From JALZAI01 sp038207565 (GTDB lineage: Bacteria > Actinomycetota > Actinomycetes > Mycobacteriales > Jatrophihabitantaceae), in the NCBI GenBank assembly GCA_038207565.1, contig JBBQZQ010000015.1, positions 1 through 64,000 on the forward strand: a stretch of DNA of 64,000 nucleotides, given 5' to 3'. Each line of letters begins with the position of its first letter. Position 1 is the first letter of the stretch. The notes under the pieces were generated by a model. That model made no database searches and was not told where the DNA came from. It was given only the letters and a program-made list of their open reading frames with translations. Of this stretch, positions 35,146 through 43,213 are shown piece after piece. The position numbers were made by a program, and so were the translations under genes.

Positions 35146-36804
35146 TCAGTCGGTCAGCTGGTGCTTGCGCTCCTCGAGCGACTCGACCTGGCCGGTGGAA
35201 CGCTGGTTTGCCACCGCATCTGCCTCGTCGATCGCCGCCTGAATCTCCGGCTTCTCCTTGACCGGGTAGAAGAACCCGCGCACGTGCTGGAGCGGCGAGA
35301 TGGCGCCCAGCTGGCCCATCCGCTTGGGCACCGGAGTGCCGCCATAGACGAGCTGACCGTGGCCGTGCTCGTCCACCGGACCCAGGGGCTGATGCACCTC
35401 GATGAACTCTCCGGTCGGCAGCGCCTTGATGATGCCGGTCTCCACGCCGTGTTCGAGCACCTCGCGGTCATGACGCTGCAGACCCAGGCAGACCCGATAG
35501 GTCAGCACGTAAGCGATCGGCGGCAGGATCAGCAGCAGAATGCGGCCGCCCCAGGTCATCGCGTTCAGCGAGATGTGGAACGCCTTGGCGATGATGTCGT
35601 TGCCACCGGAGAAGAACAGCACCAGGTAGAAGGTCAGCGCCATGGCACCCAGCGAGGTGCGTACCGGCACGTCGCGTGGACGTTGCAGCAGGTTGTGCGG
35701 CTTCGTGTCCTTCGTCATCTTCGCTTCGAGGAACGGGTAGGCCGCCGCGATTGTGACCAGGATTCCCGGCAGCACGACCGTCGGCCAGAATAGTGGCGGC
35801 AAGGTGTGGTGGAACAGCCGGACCTCCCACGAGGGGAACAATCGTGTCGAGCCGTCCAGGAACATCATGTACCAGTCGGGTTGCGACCCGGAGGACACCT
35901 GCGCCGGCGTGTACGGACCGAAGAGCCAAACCGGGTTTATCTGTGCGAAGCCGCCGAGCGCGGCCAGCGCGGCGAACACGATGAAGAAGAAACCGCCGGC
36001 CTTGGCCGCGTAGACCGGGAACACCCGCTCGCCGCTGACCTGGTGCTCGGTGCGCCCCGGCCCGGGGAACTGGGTGTGCTTCTGCCGCACCACCAGGGCG
36101 AGGTGGGCACCGATCAGGGCCAGCAGGATCCCCGGGATCAGCAGGACGTGCGCGATATAGAAGCGCCCGATGATTAGCTCACCCGGAAACGGCCCGCCGA
36201 AGACGAGGAACGCGGCCCAGGTACCGACGAGCGGGATGGAGAGGATGATCGCATCCGCGATGCGCAGGCCGGTGCCCGACAGCAGGTCGTCGGGGAGGGA
36301 GTAGCCGGCAAAGCCCTCGATGATGCCCAGCAGGATCAGCGTGAGGCCGATCAGCCAGTTGAGCTCGCGCGGCTTGCGGAAGGCTCCGGTGAAGAACACC
36401 CGGAACATGTGGACGATCATTGCGGCCACGAACAGCAGGGCTGCCCAGTGGTGGATCTGGCGGATGATCAAGCCGCCGCGCACGTCGAAGGAGATGTTGA
36501 GCGTCGTTTCGTACGCCTTCGACATCTCGACGCCCTGCATCGGCACGTACTGCCCGTGGTAGACGGTCTCGGCCATCGACGGGTCGAAGAAGAAGGTGAG
36601 GTAGGTGCCGGTCAGCAGCAGGATCACGAACGAGTACAGGGCGATCTCGCCCATCATGAACGACCAGTGGTCGGGGAAGACCTTGTTCAGCTGCTTGCGC
36701 ATCGGACCGGCCATGTTGAGCCGATCGTCGAAGAACTTGGCCGCCTTGCCCTGCGGCGTGCGGGGCTTGTCGGAGCGCCGCTGCGGCGTCGTCGTGGTTG
36801 TCAT
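35146..36804 (-). CDS. qcrB: Cytochrome bc1 complex cytochrome b subunit
   Basis: Diheme cytochrome b, site of quinol oxidation. Of 552 residues, the heme His pairs lie in QIHHWAALLFVAAMIVHMF and in the helix RFYIAHVLLIPGILLALIGAHLALVV. The quinol-site motif PEWY is present as PDWY (SQPDWYMMFLDG). A long soluble C-terminal extension (after the eighth helix, about 120 residues) is typical of actinobacterial QcrB. ATG 36804 overlaps the qcrA stop (ATGA). The order ctaE-qcrC-qcrA-qcrB is the standard supercomplex operon. Confidence 0.97.
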   Translation of the reverse strand: MTTTTTPQRRSDKPRTPQGKAAKFFDDRLNMAGPMRKQLNKVFPDHWSFMMGEIALYSFVILLLTGTYLTFFFDPSMAETVYHGQYVPMQGVEMSKAYETTLNISFDVRGGLIIRQIHHWAALLFVAAMIVHMFRVFFTGAFRKPRELNWLIGLTLILLGIIEGFAGYSLPDDLLSGTGLRIADAIILSIPLVGTWAAFLVFGGPFPGELIIGRFYIAHVLLIPGILLALIGAHLALVVRQKHTQFPGPGRTEHQVSGERVFPVYAAKAGGFFFIVFAALAALGGFAQINPVWLFGPYTPAQVSSGSQPDWYMMFLDGSTRLFPSWEVRLFHHTLPPLFWPTVVLPGILVTIAAAYPFLEAKMTKDTKPHNLLQRPRDVPVRTSLGAMALTFYLVLFFSGGNDIIAKAFHISLNAMTWGGRILLLILPPIAYVLTYRVCLGLQRHDREVLEHGVETGIIKALPTGEFIEVHQPLGPVDEHGHGQLVYGGTPVPKRMGQLGAISPLQHVRGFFYPVKEKPEIQAAIDEADAVANQRSTGQVESLEERKHQLTD

Positions 36805-37949
36805 CTGCGCTCCCAGAAGCCTGGCCCGATAGGTTCAGTGTAATCAGAACGGGCCACGAAATACTGCTTGCCGTCATTACCTGTGACTACATCGATCGGC
36901 AGTTTCGGCAGGCTGCGTGTAGCAGGTCCGAAGACCGGCTTGGCGTCCAGCAGCACCTCGAACTGCGATTGGTGGCACGGGCACAGCAGGCGCGAGGTCT
37001 GCTGCTCGTAGAGCGACGCCGGACATCCGGCGTGGGTGCAGATTTTCGAGAAGGCGACGTACTCGGGGGCATCCTGCGGCCAGCCGAAACCGGCCTGTCC
37101 CTTGCGCGACTCGATCCGCTGTCCGGGCCGGAGGCGGATGACCAGGGTGGGTGACGCCGCGGAGGTGATGCCGGTGTAACCGTCAACCTCTTCGCGCACG
37201 CCGGGGAACACGGTGGCGATCCCGCCGGGCGCAAGGTCGTTCGGCGACACCTGGCGAAAATCGGAGTAGACGAGCGGCACCCGGCCACCGGTCTCCGGGA
37301 ACCGCTTCTTGTCGGGCCGGAACAGCGTGTGCAGCAGTTGATCGCCCGGCTTCTTGATCATCGCTCCGACGAGCGCGACGAGCGGGACGGCAGCCAGGGC
37401 GCCGCCGGCCAGGCCGAGGGATCTCAGGATGAGCGAGCGCCGCGGCAGCCCGGTGTCCTGCAGGCCGACCGCCAGGGTGGCCTCGGTCATCAGTTTGTCT
37501 TCGGTGGTGGAGGGGTCGTCGTGACGATCCTGGATGACCTCCTCCTCGGGCATCAGCCACTTGGCCCAGAGCACCATGCCGAGGCCGATGAACAGCAGCA
37601 TCAACGCGAGCAGGCCACCGAGCGCGGGGGTGTAAAACCGGAAGTTCTGCGGCGTTCCCGGCAGGTGCCATGCGTAGGGCAGCGCGATGAACGCGACGAT
37701 GAAGCCCAAGCCGGCGAGGCCAGAGACGGCGAAGCACAGTGCCACCCCGCGTTCGGCGCGCTTCTCGGCCTTGGTGCCGCGGATCGGGAACCGGTCGCGC
37801 CGGTGCACGATGTGCACGCCGTCGGCCTCGGTGCCGGCGAGCATCGCCTCTTCGGGCGTCATGGCGCGCAGTTCCGCGGCGTCAGGCGCATCGCCGGCGC
37901 TCGCGTGCCCGCCGGACGTGGTGTGCTCGGAGTCGCGAGTCGAGGTCAT
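36801..37949 (-). CDS. qcrA: Cytochrome bc1 complex Rieske iron-sulfur subunit
   Basis: A 382-residue membrane-bound Rieske protein. The N-terminal part has three helices, more than the single anchor of mitochondrial forms, which is the actinobacterial pattern. The cluster box is CTHAGCP followed by CPCHQSQF, giving the two Cys and two His ligands and the disulfide Cys. I start at ATG 37949, which overlaps the qcrC stop by four bases (ATGA); an in-frame start at 38009 is antisense-free but overlaps qcrC by about 60 bases. It moves electrons from quinol to the QcrC hemes. Confidence 0.96.
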   Translation of the reverse strand: MTSTRDSEHTTSGGHASAGDAPDAAELRAMTPEEAMLAGTEADGVHIVHRRDRFPIRGTKAEKRAERGVALCFAVSGLAGLGFIVAFIALPYAWHLPGTPQNFRFYTPALGGLLALMLLFIGLGMVLWAKWLMPEEEVIQDRHDDPSTTEDKLMTEATLAVGLQDTGLPRRSLILRSLGLAGGALAAVPLVALVGAMIKKPGDQLLHTLFRPDKKRFPETGGRVPLVYSDFRQVSPNDLAPGGIATVFPGVREEVDGYTGITSAASPTLVIRLRPGQRIESRKGQAGFGWPQDAPEYVAFSKICTHAGCPASLYEQQTSRLLCPCHQSQFEVLLDAKPVFGPATRSLPKLPIDVVTGNDGKQYFVARSDYTEPIGPGFWERR

Positions 37950-38875
37950 TGCTGCTTCGCTCCGATCCACAGGATCGCGACCATCAGCACGCCTACTCCG
38001 GCCACCCACAGGACAATCGCCTCGGATACCGGGCCGATGCGGTCGACGCCGCTGCCGCCCGGGTCGCTGGACGCCTTCAGGGTCTGGATGTAGGCGATGA
38101 TCGCCTTCTTCTGCACGGGGGTGATCTGGTTGTCGCTGAACACCGGCATGCTCTCGGGCCCGCTCTGCATCGCCGTGTAGATCTGCAGGTTGTTCGAGAG
38201 GTTCAGGCTCGGCGCCTCTTTGCCGCCCGACAGCGGCGCGCCCTTGAAGGTCGTGCCGTGGCAGGAAGCGCAGTTCAGCCGGAACAGCACGCCGCCCTCG
38301 GAGATCCGCGCGGCGCTGCCCCGGACGTTCCCGGTCGGGATGCGGGGGCCGCCACCGACTGACTGGATGTAGGCGGCGAGCGCCCGGGTCTCCGCGTCGT
38401 CGTATTTCGCGGTTTTGCGGTACGCCTCGGGGCCTTGTTGGGCCAGTGGCATGCGCCCGGTGCCGACCTGGAAGTAGGTGGCCGCGCCGCCGACGCCGAT
38501 CAGCGCCGGACCGCGGTTCTGCACGCCCTCGAGGTTCGCGCCGTGGCAGGTGATGCAGCTGACCTCGTAGAGCTGTTTGCCCATGGCGGATTGCTGTGCC
38601 ACGTCGACCTGGTCCGCCGCGCCGGAGGTGCTGGCGAATGCCGCATAGGCGCCACCCATCGACGCCAGGGCGCCGGCAAGGACGGCACCGGCCGCCAGGC
38701 GGCGCTTGATGCCGGCTCGCGCGGACCTCGGCTTGCCCGCGCCGGTGGACGTGCCCGAGCGCGCCACGGTGCGGACGTCCGCGTCGACGCCCGTGGCCGA
38801 CACTGCAGGTTCGAAACCGAGCTCGGTGTCCAGCCCGGGATCGACCGCGGTGTCGATGTCGTTCTCCTCGGTCAC
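37946..38875 (-). CDS. qcrC: Cytochrome bc1 complex diheme cytochrome c subunit
   Basis: A 309-residue diheme cytochrome c, the permanent electron link from bc1 to the aa3 oxidase in actinobacteria. A signal or anchor helix (AGIKRRLAAGAVLAGALASMGG) precedes two heme domains with CITCH and CASCH, and Met axial-ligand candidates (GRMPLAQQGP, ESMPVF). A C-terminal helix (SEAIVLWVAGVGVLMVAILW) anchors it. I chose GTG 38875, with GAAGGG nine bases upstream and just past the ctaE stop; a longer frame would run into ctaE. Confidence 0.95.
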   Translation of the reverse strand: MTEENDIDTAVDPGLDTELGFEPAVSATGVDADVRTVARSGTSTGAGKPRSARAGIKRRLAAGAVLAGALASMGGAYAAFASTSGAADQVDVAQQSAMGKQLYEVSCITCHGANLEGVQNRGPALIGVGGAATYFQVGTGRMPLAQQGPEAYRKTAKYDDAETRALAAYIQSVGGGPRIPTGNVRGSAARISEGGVLFRLNCASCHGTTFKGAPLSGGKEAPSLNLSNNLQIYTAMQSGPESMPVFSDNQITPVQKKAIIAYIQTLKASSDPGGSGVDRIGPVSEAIVLWVAGVGVLMVAILWIGAKQQ

Positions 38876-38885
38876 GAGCGTCCCT

Positions 38886-39530
38886 TCATCGAATGATGTA
38901 GATGACGGCGAACAGTCCGATCCAGACCACGTCGACAAAGTGCCAGTAGTAGGACACCACGATCGCCGCCGTTGCCTGCGCGGGAGTGAACTTGCCCAAG
39001 GTCGTTCGGGCCAGGAAGAGGATGAAGGCGATGAGGCCGCCGATGACGTGCAGTCCGTGGAAGCCGGTCGTCAGGTAGAACACCGAGCCGTAGCCGCTAC
39101 GCGCGATGGTGTTGCCGTTGCTGACCTGGGTGCGGTACTCGTAGGCCTGCCCCAGCACGAACACCAGGCCCATGAAGAAGGTCAGGACGAACCAGCGGCG
39201 CAGCTTGAACACGTCCCCCTTCTCCGCAGCGAACACGCCCCACTGGCAGGTGAAGCTCGAGGCCACCAGGATCACGGTGAACGGCGTCGCGTAGACGAGG
39301 TTGAGCTCGATCTGCTTGCCGGCGTTCACGAGGCCGTCGGTGGGAAGTGTCATGGGCCAGTCGCCCGGGTGCACCGAGCGCATCGTGAAGTACATCGCGA
39401 ACAGCCCCGCGAAGAACATCAGCTCGCTCGAGAGCCAAACGATGGTCCCCACGCTCACGATGTTCGGTCGCGTGAGCGAGTGCACCCTGCTTGACTCGAA
39501 AGTCGGTGCCGCGGCAGTCGAGGTCACCAC
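38886..39530 (-). CDS. ctaE: Cytochrome c oxidase subunit III
   Basis: A 214-residue, five-helix subunit III: VGTIVWLSSELMFFAGLFAMYF, PFTVILVASSFTCQWG, WFVLTFFMGLVFVLGQAYEY with the conserved Glu, TGFHGLHVIGGLIAFILF and SYYWHFVDVVWIGLFAVIYI. These are all family hallmarks. It is the first gene of ctaE-qcrCAB. The start is GTG 39530 (a second GTG-derived Val follows as part of MVTSTA). A CATAAT hexamer six to eleven bases upstream suggests a very short or leaderless transcript. Confidence 0.96.
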   Translation of the reverse strand: MVTSTAAAPTFESSRVHSLTRPNIVSVGTIVWLSSELMFFAGLFAMYFTMRSVHPGDWPMTLPTDGLVNAGKQIELNLVYATPFTVILVASSFTCQWGVFAAEKGDVFKLRRWFVLTFFMGLVFVLGQAYEYRTQVSNGNTIARSGYGSVFYLTTGFHGLHVIGGLIAFILFLARTTLGKFTPAQATAAIVVSYYWHFVDVVWIGLFAVIYIIR

Positions 39531-39533
39531 AGC

Positions 39534-39539
39534 ATTATG
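39534..39539 (-). promoter_or_regulatory. Candidate -10 element for ctaE-qcrCAB
   Basis: On the minus strand CATAAT (five of six to TATAAT) ends four bases before the GTG start codon at 39530, so the RNA would begin at or within a few bases of it. No clear -35 is visible at 16-18 bases. A leaderless mRNA is the simplest reading if the promoter is real. Confidence 0.35.
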
Positions 39540-39752
39540 TCCTGTCTAAGAAAGGTGATCGCGGCGGGGTAGGGGGTTCTGCGACGCCGTGTTGCGGCCC
39601 TGCGGAACGAGGCGACAGACGGGTTTTGCGCAGGCTCGACACGCCCGGTTGTCCAGCGGCGGATGCGCTTGCCAGGACAGCTGGTCGCCGGGGCGCTTCG
39701 CCGGGTGCTCTGCCGCGTTCGTGCGTTTCGGGCGCGCCGATACGATCAGCGC

Positions 39753-40172
39753 ATGACGCAGAGTGCGCAGGGCGCGACGGTGCTCGTCTACAGCAATTCC
39801 GCCGAGCTCCGCGCCCGCGTACGCACCGCCGTCGGGCGGCGTCCGGCGCCCGACACCGGGCGCATCGAATGGGTCGAGTGCGCCACGACCGCCGAGGTCA
39901 TTGCACAGCTGGACGAGGGTGGTCTCGACGTGGCGATTCTCGACGGTGAGGCGCAGCCCACCGGCGGGATGGGTCTGGCTCGCCAGTTCAAGTACGAGAT
40001 CGACGACTGCCCGCCCATCGTGGTGCTCATCGCCCGTCCGCAGGACGGTTGGCTGGCCAGCTGGTCGCTCGCGGATTCGGTGATCCACATGCCCCTCGAC
40101 CCCATCGAGGCCGCAGAGGTGGTGGCCGGACAGATCCGACGCCGCAACAGCGGCATCCCTGTTGTCAGGTAA
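39753..40172 (+). CDS. Pseudo-receiver (CheY-like) domain protein
   Basis: A 139-residue single-domain protein with the response-regulator receiver fold order: VLVYSNSAELRARV, VECATTAEVIAQLDEGGLDVAILDGEAQPTGGMGLARQ, PPIVVLIARPQDGWLAS, SVIHMPLDPIEAAEVV. The phospho-accepting Asp seems kept (AILDGEA). But the acidic pair after strand 1 is replaced by YSNS, and the Lys after strand 5 is Met (HMPLDP for xKPxxx). So metal-dependent phosphorylation is doubtful. ATG 39753 is the likely start. It lies three bases before trpD and may be co-translated; the partner is unknown. Confidence 0.75.
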   Translation: MTQSAQGATVLVYSNSAELRARVRTAVGRRPAPDTGRIEWVECATTAEVIAQLDEGGLDVAILDGEAQPTGGMGLARQFKYEIDDCPPIVVLIARPQDGWLASWSLADSVIHMPLDPIEAAEVVAGQIRRRNSGIPVVR

Positions 40173-40175
40173 GCG

Positions 40176-41228
40176 GTGACGGTACCCGCTTCGCAACGGT
40201 CCTGGCCGGCGCTGCTCGCCACGTTGATGAGCGGAACGGCATTGCTCAGCGACGACACGGCGTGGGCGATGGACGAGATCATGTCGGGCAACGCGACGCC
40301 GGCTCAACTCGCCGCGTTCGCCGTCCTGCTGCGGGCCAAGGGCGAGACACCTGACGAGCTCGCCGGACTGGTGCGGGCGATGCTCGCCCACGCGACTGCA
40401 CTGCACGTGCCGGGTCGCGCCGTGGACGTCGTGGGAACCGGCGCCGACCGTGCGCACACCGTGAACATCTCGACCATGGCCGCCCTGGTGGTTGCGGGGT
40501 CGGGACGTCCGGTGGTCAAGCACGGCAACCGGGCCGCGTCCTCCTCCTGCGGGGCGGCGGACGTACTCGAGCAGCTGGGGGTCGTCATCGACCTGCCCGC
40601 CGACGGGGTCGCCGCGAGCGTGGCCGAGATCGGGATCGGGTTCTGCTTCGCACCGGTGTTCCACCCGGGGATGCGCCACGCCGGAGTTCCGCGCCGCGAA
40701 CTCGGTGTCCCCACGCCGTTCAACTTCCTCGGCCCGCTGACCAATCCGGCGCACGTGACGTCCGCGGCGATCGGATGTGCCGACCGTCGAATGGCCCCGG
40801 TCATGGCCGCCGTGCTGGCCGAGCGGGGCGACTCGGCACTGGTCTTTCGCGGCGACGACGGGCTCGACGAGCTGACCACGACCACCACCTCGAGCGTGTG
40901 GGCGGTGTCCGGCGGCGCGGTGCGGGAGTTGTCCTTGGATCCACGCAGCCTCGGCATCGAGCCGGTGCCGCCGGCGGCGTTGCGGGGCGGCGATCCGGCG
41001 CACAACGCCGCCGTCGTGCGCGACGTCCTGGATGGCGGCGGTGCAGGCGTTCGAGATGCCGTCCTGCTCAACGCTGCCGCCGCGATCGCGGCGTATGACG
41101 GCCTGCTCGCCGGTCCCGTCGACGAGGCGATCGCGGCCAGCCTGCACGAAGCCGCGCAGGCCGTGGACAGTGGGTCCGCAGCCGCCGTGCTGCGGCGCTG
41201 GATCGAGGCGGGCCGGCGCACGCACTGA
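40176..41228 (+). CDS. trpD: Anthranilate phosphoribosyltransferase
   Basis: Catalyses the second step of tryptophan synthesis, moving phosphoribosyl from PRPP to anthranilate. The 350 residues show the small helical N-domain (GTALLSDDTAWAMDEIMSGNATPAQLAAFAVLLRAKGET), then VDVVGTGADRAHTVNISTMAALV (PRPP loop), VKHGNRAASSSCGAADVLEQLG, and RRELGVPTPFNFLGPLTNP. GTG 40176 is the likely start, three bases after the pseudo-receiver stop. No other trp genes are nearby, as in mycobacteria, where trpD is also isolated beside the qcr cluster. Confidence 0.95.
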   Translation: MTVPASQRSWPALLATLMSGTALLSDDTAWAMDEIMSGNATPAQLAAFAVLLRAKGETPDELAGLVRAMLAHATALHVPGRAVDVVGTGADRAHTVNISTMAALVVAGSGRPVVKHGNRAASSSCGAADVLEQLGVVIDLPADGVAASVAEIGIGFCFAPVFHPGMRHAGVPRRELGVPTPFNFLGPLTNPAHVTSAAIGCADRRMAPVMAAVLAERGDSALVFRGDDGLDELTTTTTSSVWAVSGGAVRELSLDPRSLGIEPVPPAALRGGDPAHNAAVVRDVLDGGGAGVRDAVLLNAAAAIAAYDGLLAGPVDEAIAASLHEAAQAVDSGSAAAVLRRWIEAGRRTH

Positions 41229-41253
41229 CCTCGGCCGCGCGGATACTGGACCG

Positions 41254-42411
41254 GTGAGCTTCGCGCGTCCGCCTCGCCTGGCCGTACTGGCCTGGGCGGT
41301 GGCCGCCGCCATCGTGGGCGCGCTCGGCGTGAGCGTCTGGCATTACCTGTCGGGCGGGCCGTCCGGGATGGCCGCCATGCACGGCCACGAGACTGCGGAC
41401 GCGCTGACGCGGGCGGGCGGTGATCCGTTCGGACCGCTGTTGGGGGCCGCGGTGCTGACGAAGTGGCAGCTCGACGTAGTGGCGCTGGCTTTGCTCGTGC
41501 TCGTTGCCGCGGCCTATCTCACCGGGGTCGCGCTTGTCCCCGTGCGCTCGCCCGGGCAGCGGTGGCCGATCGTGCGCACCGCGGCCTTCCTCGGCGGGCT
41601 TGGCGTCGCCGGGTACGCGACCTGCGGGGCGATCGGGGTCTACGACCAGGTGCTCTTCACCGCGCACATGGCAGGTCACCTTGCCCTCGTGATGGTGGCG
41701 CCGGCGCTGCTCGTCGCCGGCCACCCGCTCACGCTGCTGCTGGCCGCTTCCCCCGAGCGCAGGCGGGGGACGGTCACGCGCCTGGTCACCGGACGGGTGC
41801 TGTCCCTGCTGACGGCGCCGCCCGTGGCGCTCGCGTCCTACGCGGTCGTGATCGTCGGCAGTCATCTCACCGGCCTGATGGACGTCGTCATGCGCAATAC
41901 CTGGGCCGGCCAGGTGGAGCACCTGGTCTACCTGTTGGCCGGCGTGCAGTTCTTCTCCCTCGTCGTGGGCGAGGAGCCCGTCCGCTGGCGCCTCGGCGCG
42001 CCGGCGCGATGGTTGCTGCTGGCGGTGGCGATGGCGGTCGACACATTCACCGGCATCGTCCTGCTGCAGGGCACGCACGTCGTGACGATGGTCGCCGATC
42101 CGGGCGTCGCGGTGCATCCGCTCTCGGACACCCGCACCGGCGGGGCCATCATGTGGATCGCCGGTGACGCGATCATGGCGGCGATCATGATCGCCCTGGT
42201 CGTCGGCTGGCTTCGCCGCGTCGGCACCGACCGCGCCGACCGCAAGGGTTGGCTGGAGCAGGCGCGCGTGGCGACGTTCACCGAGCGCACCGCCGCACAC
42301 CGCGCTTCAGTCGGTGCAGTCGACCGCGCAGACGTGGACACCTTCGACGAGGACGAGGACGCGCGCGATTCCTACAACGCGTGGCTCGCGAACCTGCAAC
42401 ACCGTTCGTGA
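41254..42411 (+). CDS. CtaG-type cytochrome c oxidase assembly membrane protein
   Basis: A 385-residue polytopic protein with about eight helices and the caa3_CtaG features. Conserved His residues lie in TAHMAGHLALVMVAPALLVAG and HLVYLLAGVQFF. The last helices include DTFTGIVLLQGTHVVTM and GAIMWIAGDAIMAAIMIAL. Such proteins help insert copper into oxidase subunits. A charged cytoplasmic tail (about 60 residues, ending LANLQHRS) follows. GTG 41254 is chosen because the preceding sequence is trpD. Location after the cta/qcr genes supports an oxidase role. Confidence 0.85.
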   Translation: MSFARPPRLAVLAWAVAAAIVGALGVSVWHYLSGGPSGMAAMHGHETADALTRAGGDPFGPLLGAAVLTKWQLDVVALALLVLVAAAYLTGVALVPVRSPGQRWPIVRTAAFLGGLGVAGYATCGAIGVYDQVLFTAHMAGHLALVMVAPALLVAGHPLTLLLAASPERRRGTVTRLVTGRVLSLLTAPPVALASYAVVIVGSHLTGLMDVVMRNTWAGQVEHLVYLLAGVQFFSLVVGEEPVRWRLGAPARWLLLAVAMAVDTFTGIVLLQGTHVVTMVADPGVAVHPLSDTRTGGAIMWIAGDAIMAAIMIALVVGWLRRVGTDRADRKGWLEQARVATFTERTAAHRASVGAVDRADVDTFDEDEDARDSYNAWLANLQHRS

Positions 42412-42435
42412 CGGCTCCGGCACGGCTCAGCCGTC
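42410..42435. terminator. Possible hairpin between convergent genes
   Basis: GACGGCT (42410-42416) pairs with AGCCGTC (42429-42435) across a 12-base loop. It overlaps the CtaG stop and the end of the Lrp gene. A 7-bp stem in GC-rich DNA is weak evidence. Confidence 0.3.
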
Positions 42436-42708
42436 GAGGCCGATCGAGAACGTCTGCTCGAGATCGTGGCGGGAGTAGGCGCGGAAGGCGATGTGGGTGT
42501 CGGTGTGCAGCACGCCGTCGACCTTCGACAGCCGCCCGGCGATGACCTCGGCGATCTGGTCGAATTCGCGAACCCGGACGATCGCGATGAGGTCGACGTC
42601 CCCGGCGACAGAGTAGACCTCGCTCACGCCGTCGACGCCCGCGATCTGCTCGGCCACTTCGGGAATGTGGTCCGACTCCACCGACACCATGACGATCGCT
42701 GTGATCAC
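42427..42708 (-). CDS. Stand-alone Lrp/AsnC ligand-binding (RAM) domain protein
   Basis: A 93-residue protein made only of the Lrp/AsnC effector domain: ITAIVMVSVESDHIPEVAEQIAGVDGVSEVYSVAGDVDLIAIVRV and LSKVDGVLHTDTHIAFRAYS, with the GDVDLIA motif. It lacks the DNA-binding helix-turn-helix, so it cannot be a classical regulator by itself. Stand-alone RAM proteins form rings that may bind amino acids or partner with full-length regulators. GTG 42708 is the chosen start. It diverges from the DUF695 gene by 49 bases. Confidence 0.88.
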   Translation of the reverse strand: MITAIVMVSVESDHIPEVAEQIAGVDGVSEVYSVAGDVDLIAIVRVREFDQIAEVIAGRLSKVDGVLHTDTHIAFRAYSRHDLEQTFSIGLDG

Positions 42709-42757
42709 GCTGTCATCGTAAGGGCGCCTCCTGCCATAGGGGTCGTAAGGTCGGGAC

Positions 42758-43192
42758 GTGTTCGGGCGCCGAAAGTCCAAGCCCGCCGGCGCGCCGGTGT
42801 GGGCCGTCGAGCGCATCGAGCAGGCCACCGAGACGCTGACCTGCCGGATCCGCACCGATCCCGCCGTCGCCCACGCCCGCCCGTCGCACCGGACACTGCT
42901 CTGGGTCACCGTGCCGTTCCTGGACACCCGATCGACCGGACTGCCCACTGCCGACGAGGCGGCCGGCCTCGACGAGGTCGAGGGCGAACTCGAGCGACTG
43001 GTCGGTGACCGCGGCATGCTCGTGGTGAGTGTGACCGGCGCGGATGTGCGTGAATACCTGATCTACACCGAGAACGGCGCCTGGGTCGACGACCTGCGAA
43101 GGGAGCTGGCCGACGCCATCGCGCCGCACAGCGCGGATGTCATGGTGCAGGAGGACCGCGCATGGGCGGGGTACCGCAAGTACGGCGGGTGA
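42758..43192 (+). CDS. DUF695 domain protein
   Basis: A 144-residue soluble protein. The central and C-terminal parts (SHRTLLWVTVPFLDTRSTGLPTADEAAGLDEVEGELERLV and REYLIYTENGAWVDDLRRELADAI) match DUF695, a domain of unknown function. The N-terminus (MFGRRKSKPAGAP) is short and basic. ATG or GTG at 42758 is the first in-frame start after the Lrp promoter region. It is convergent with the nuclease gene 21 bases away. No catalytic motif is seen. Confidence 0.75.
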   Translation: MFGRRKSKPAGAPVWAVERIEQATETLTCRIRTDPAVAHARPSHRTLLWVTVPFLDTRSTGLPTADEAAGLDEVEGELERLVGDRGMLVVSVTGADVREYLIYTENGAWVDDLRRELADAIAPHSADVMVQEDRAWAGYRKYGG

Positions 43193-43213
43193 CTGCGCCC
43201 GTCTTCGCCGCCC

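Noticed and set aside
39546..41312. A 588-codon minus-strand frame opposite trpD and the pseudo-receiver
   Set aside because: It is antisense to trpD, whose motifs are complete. Long shadow frames are common at this GC content.
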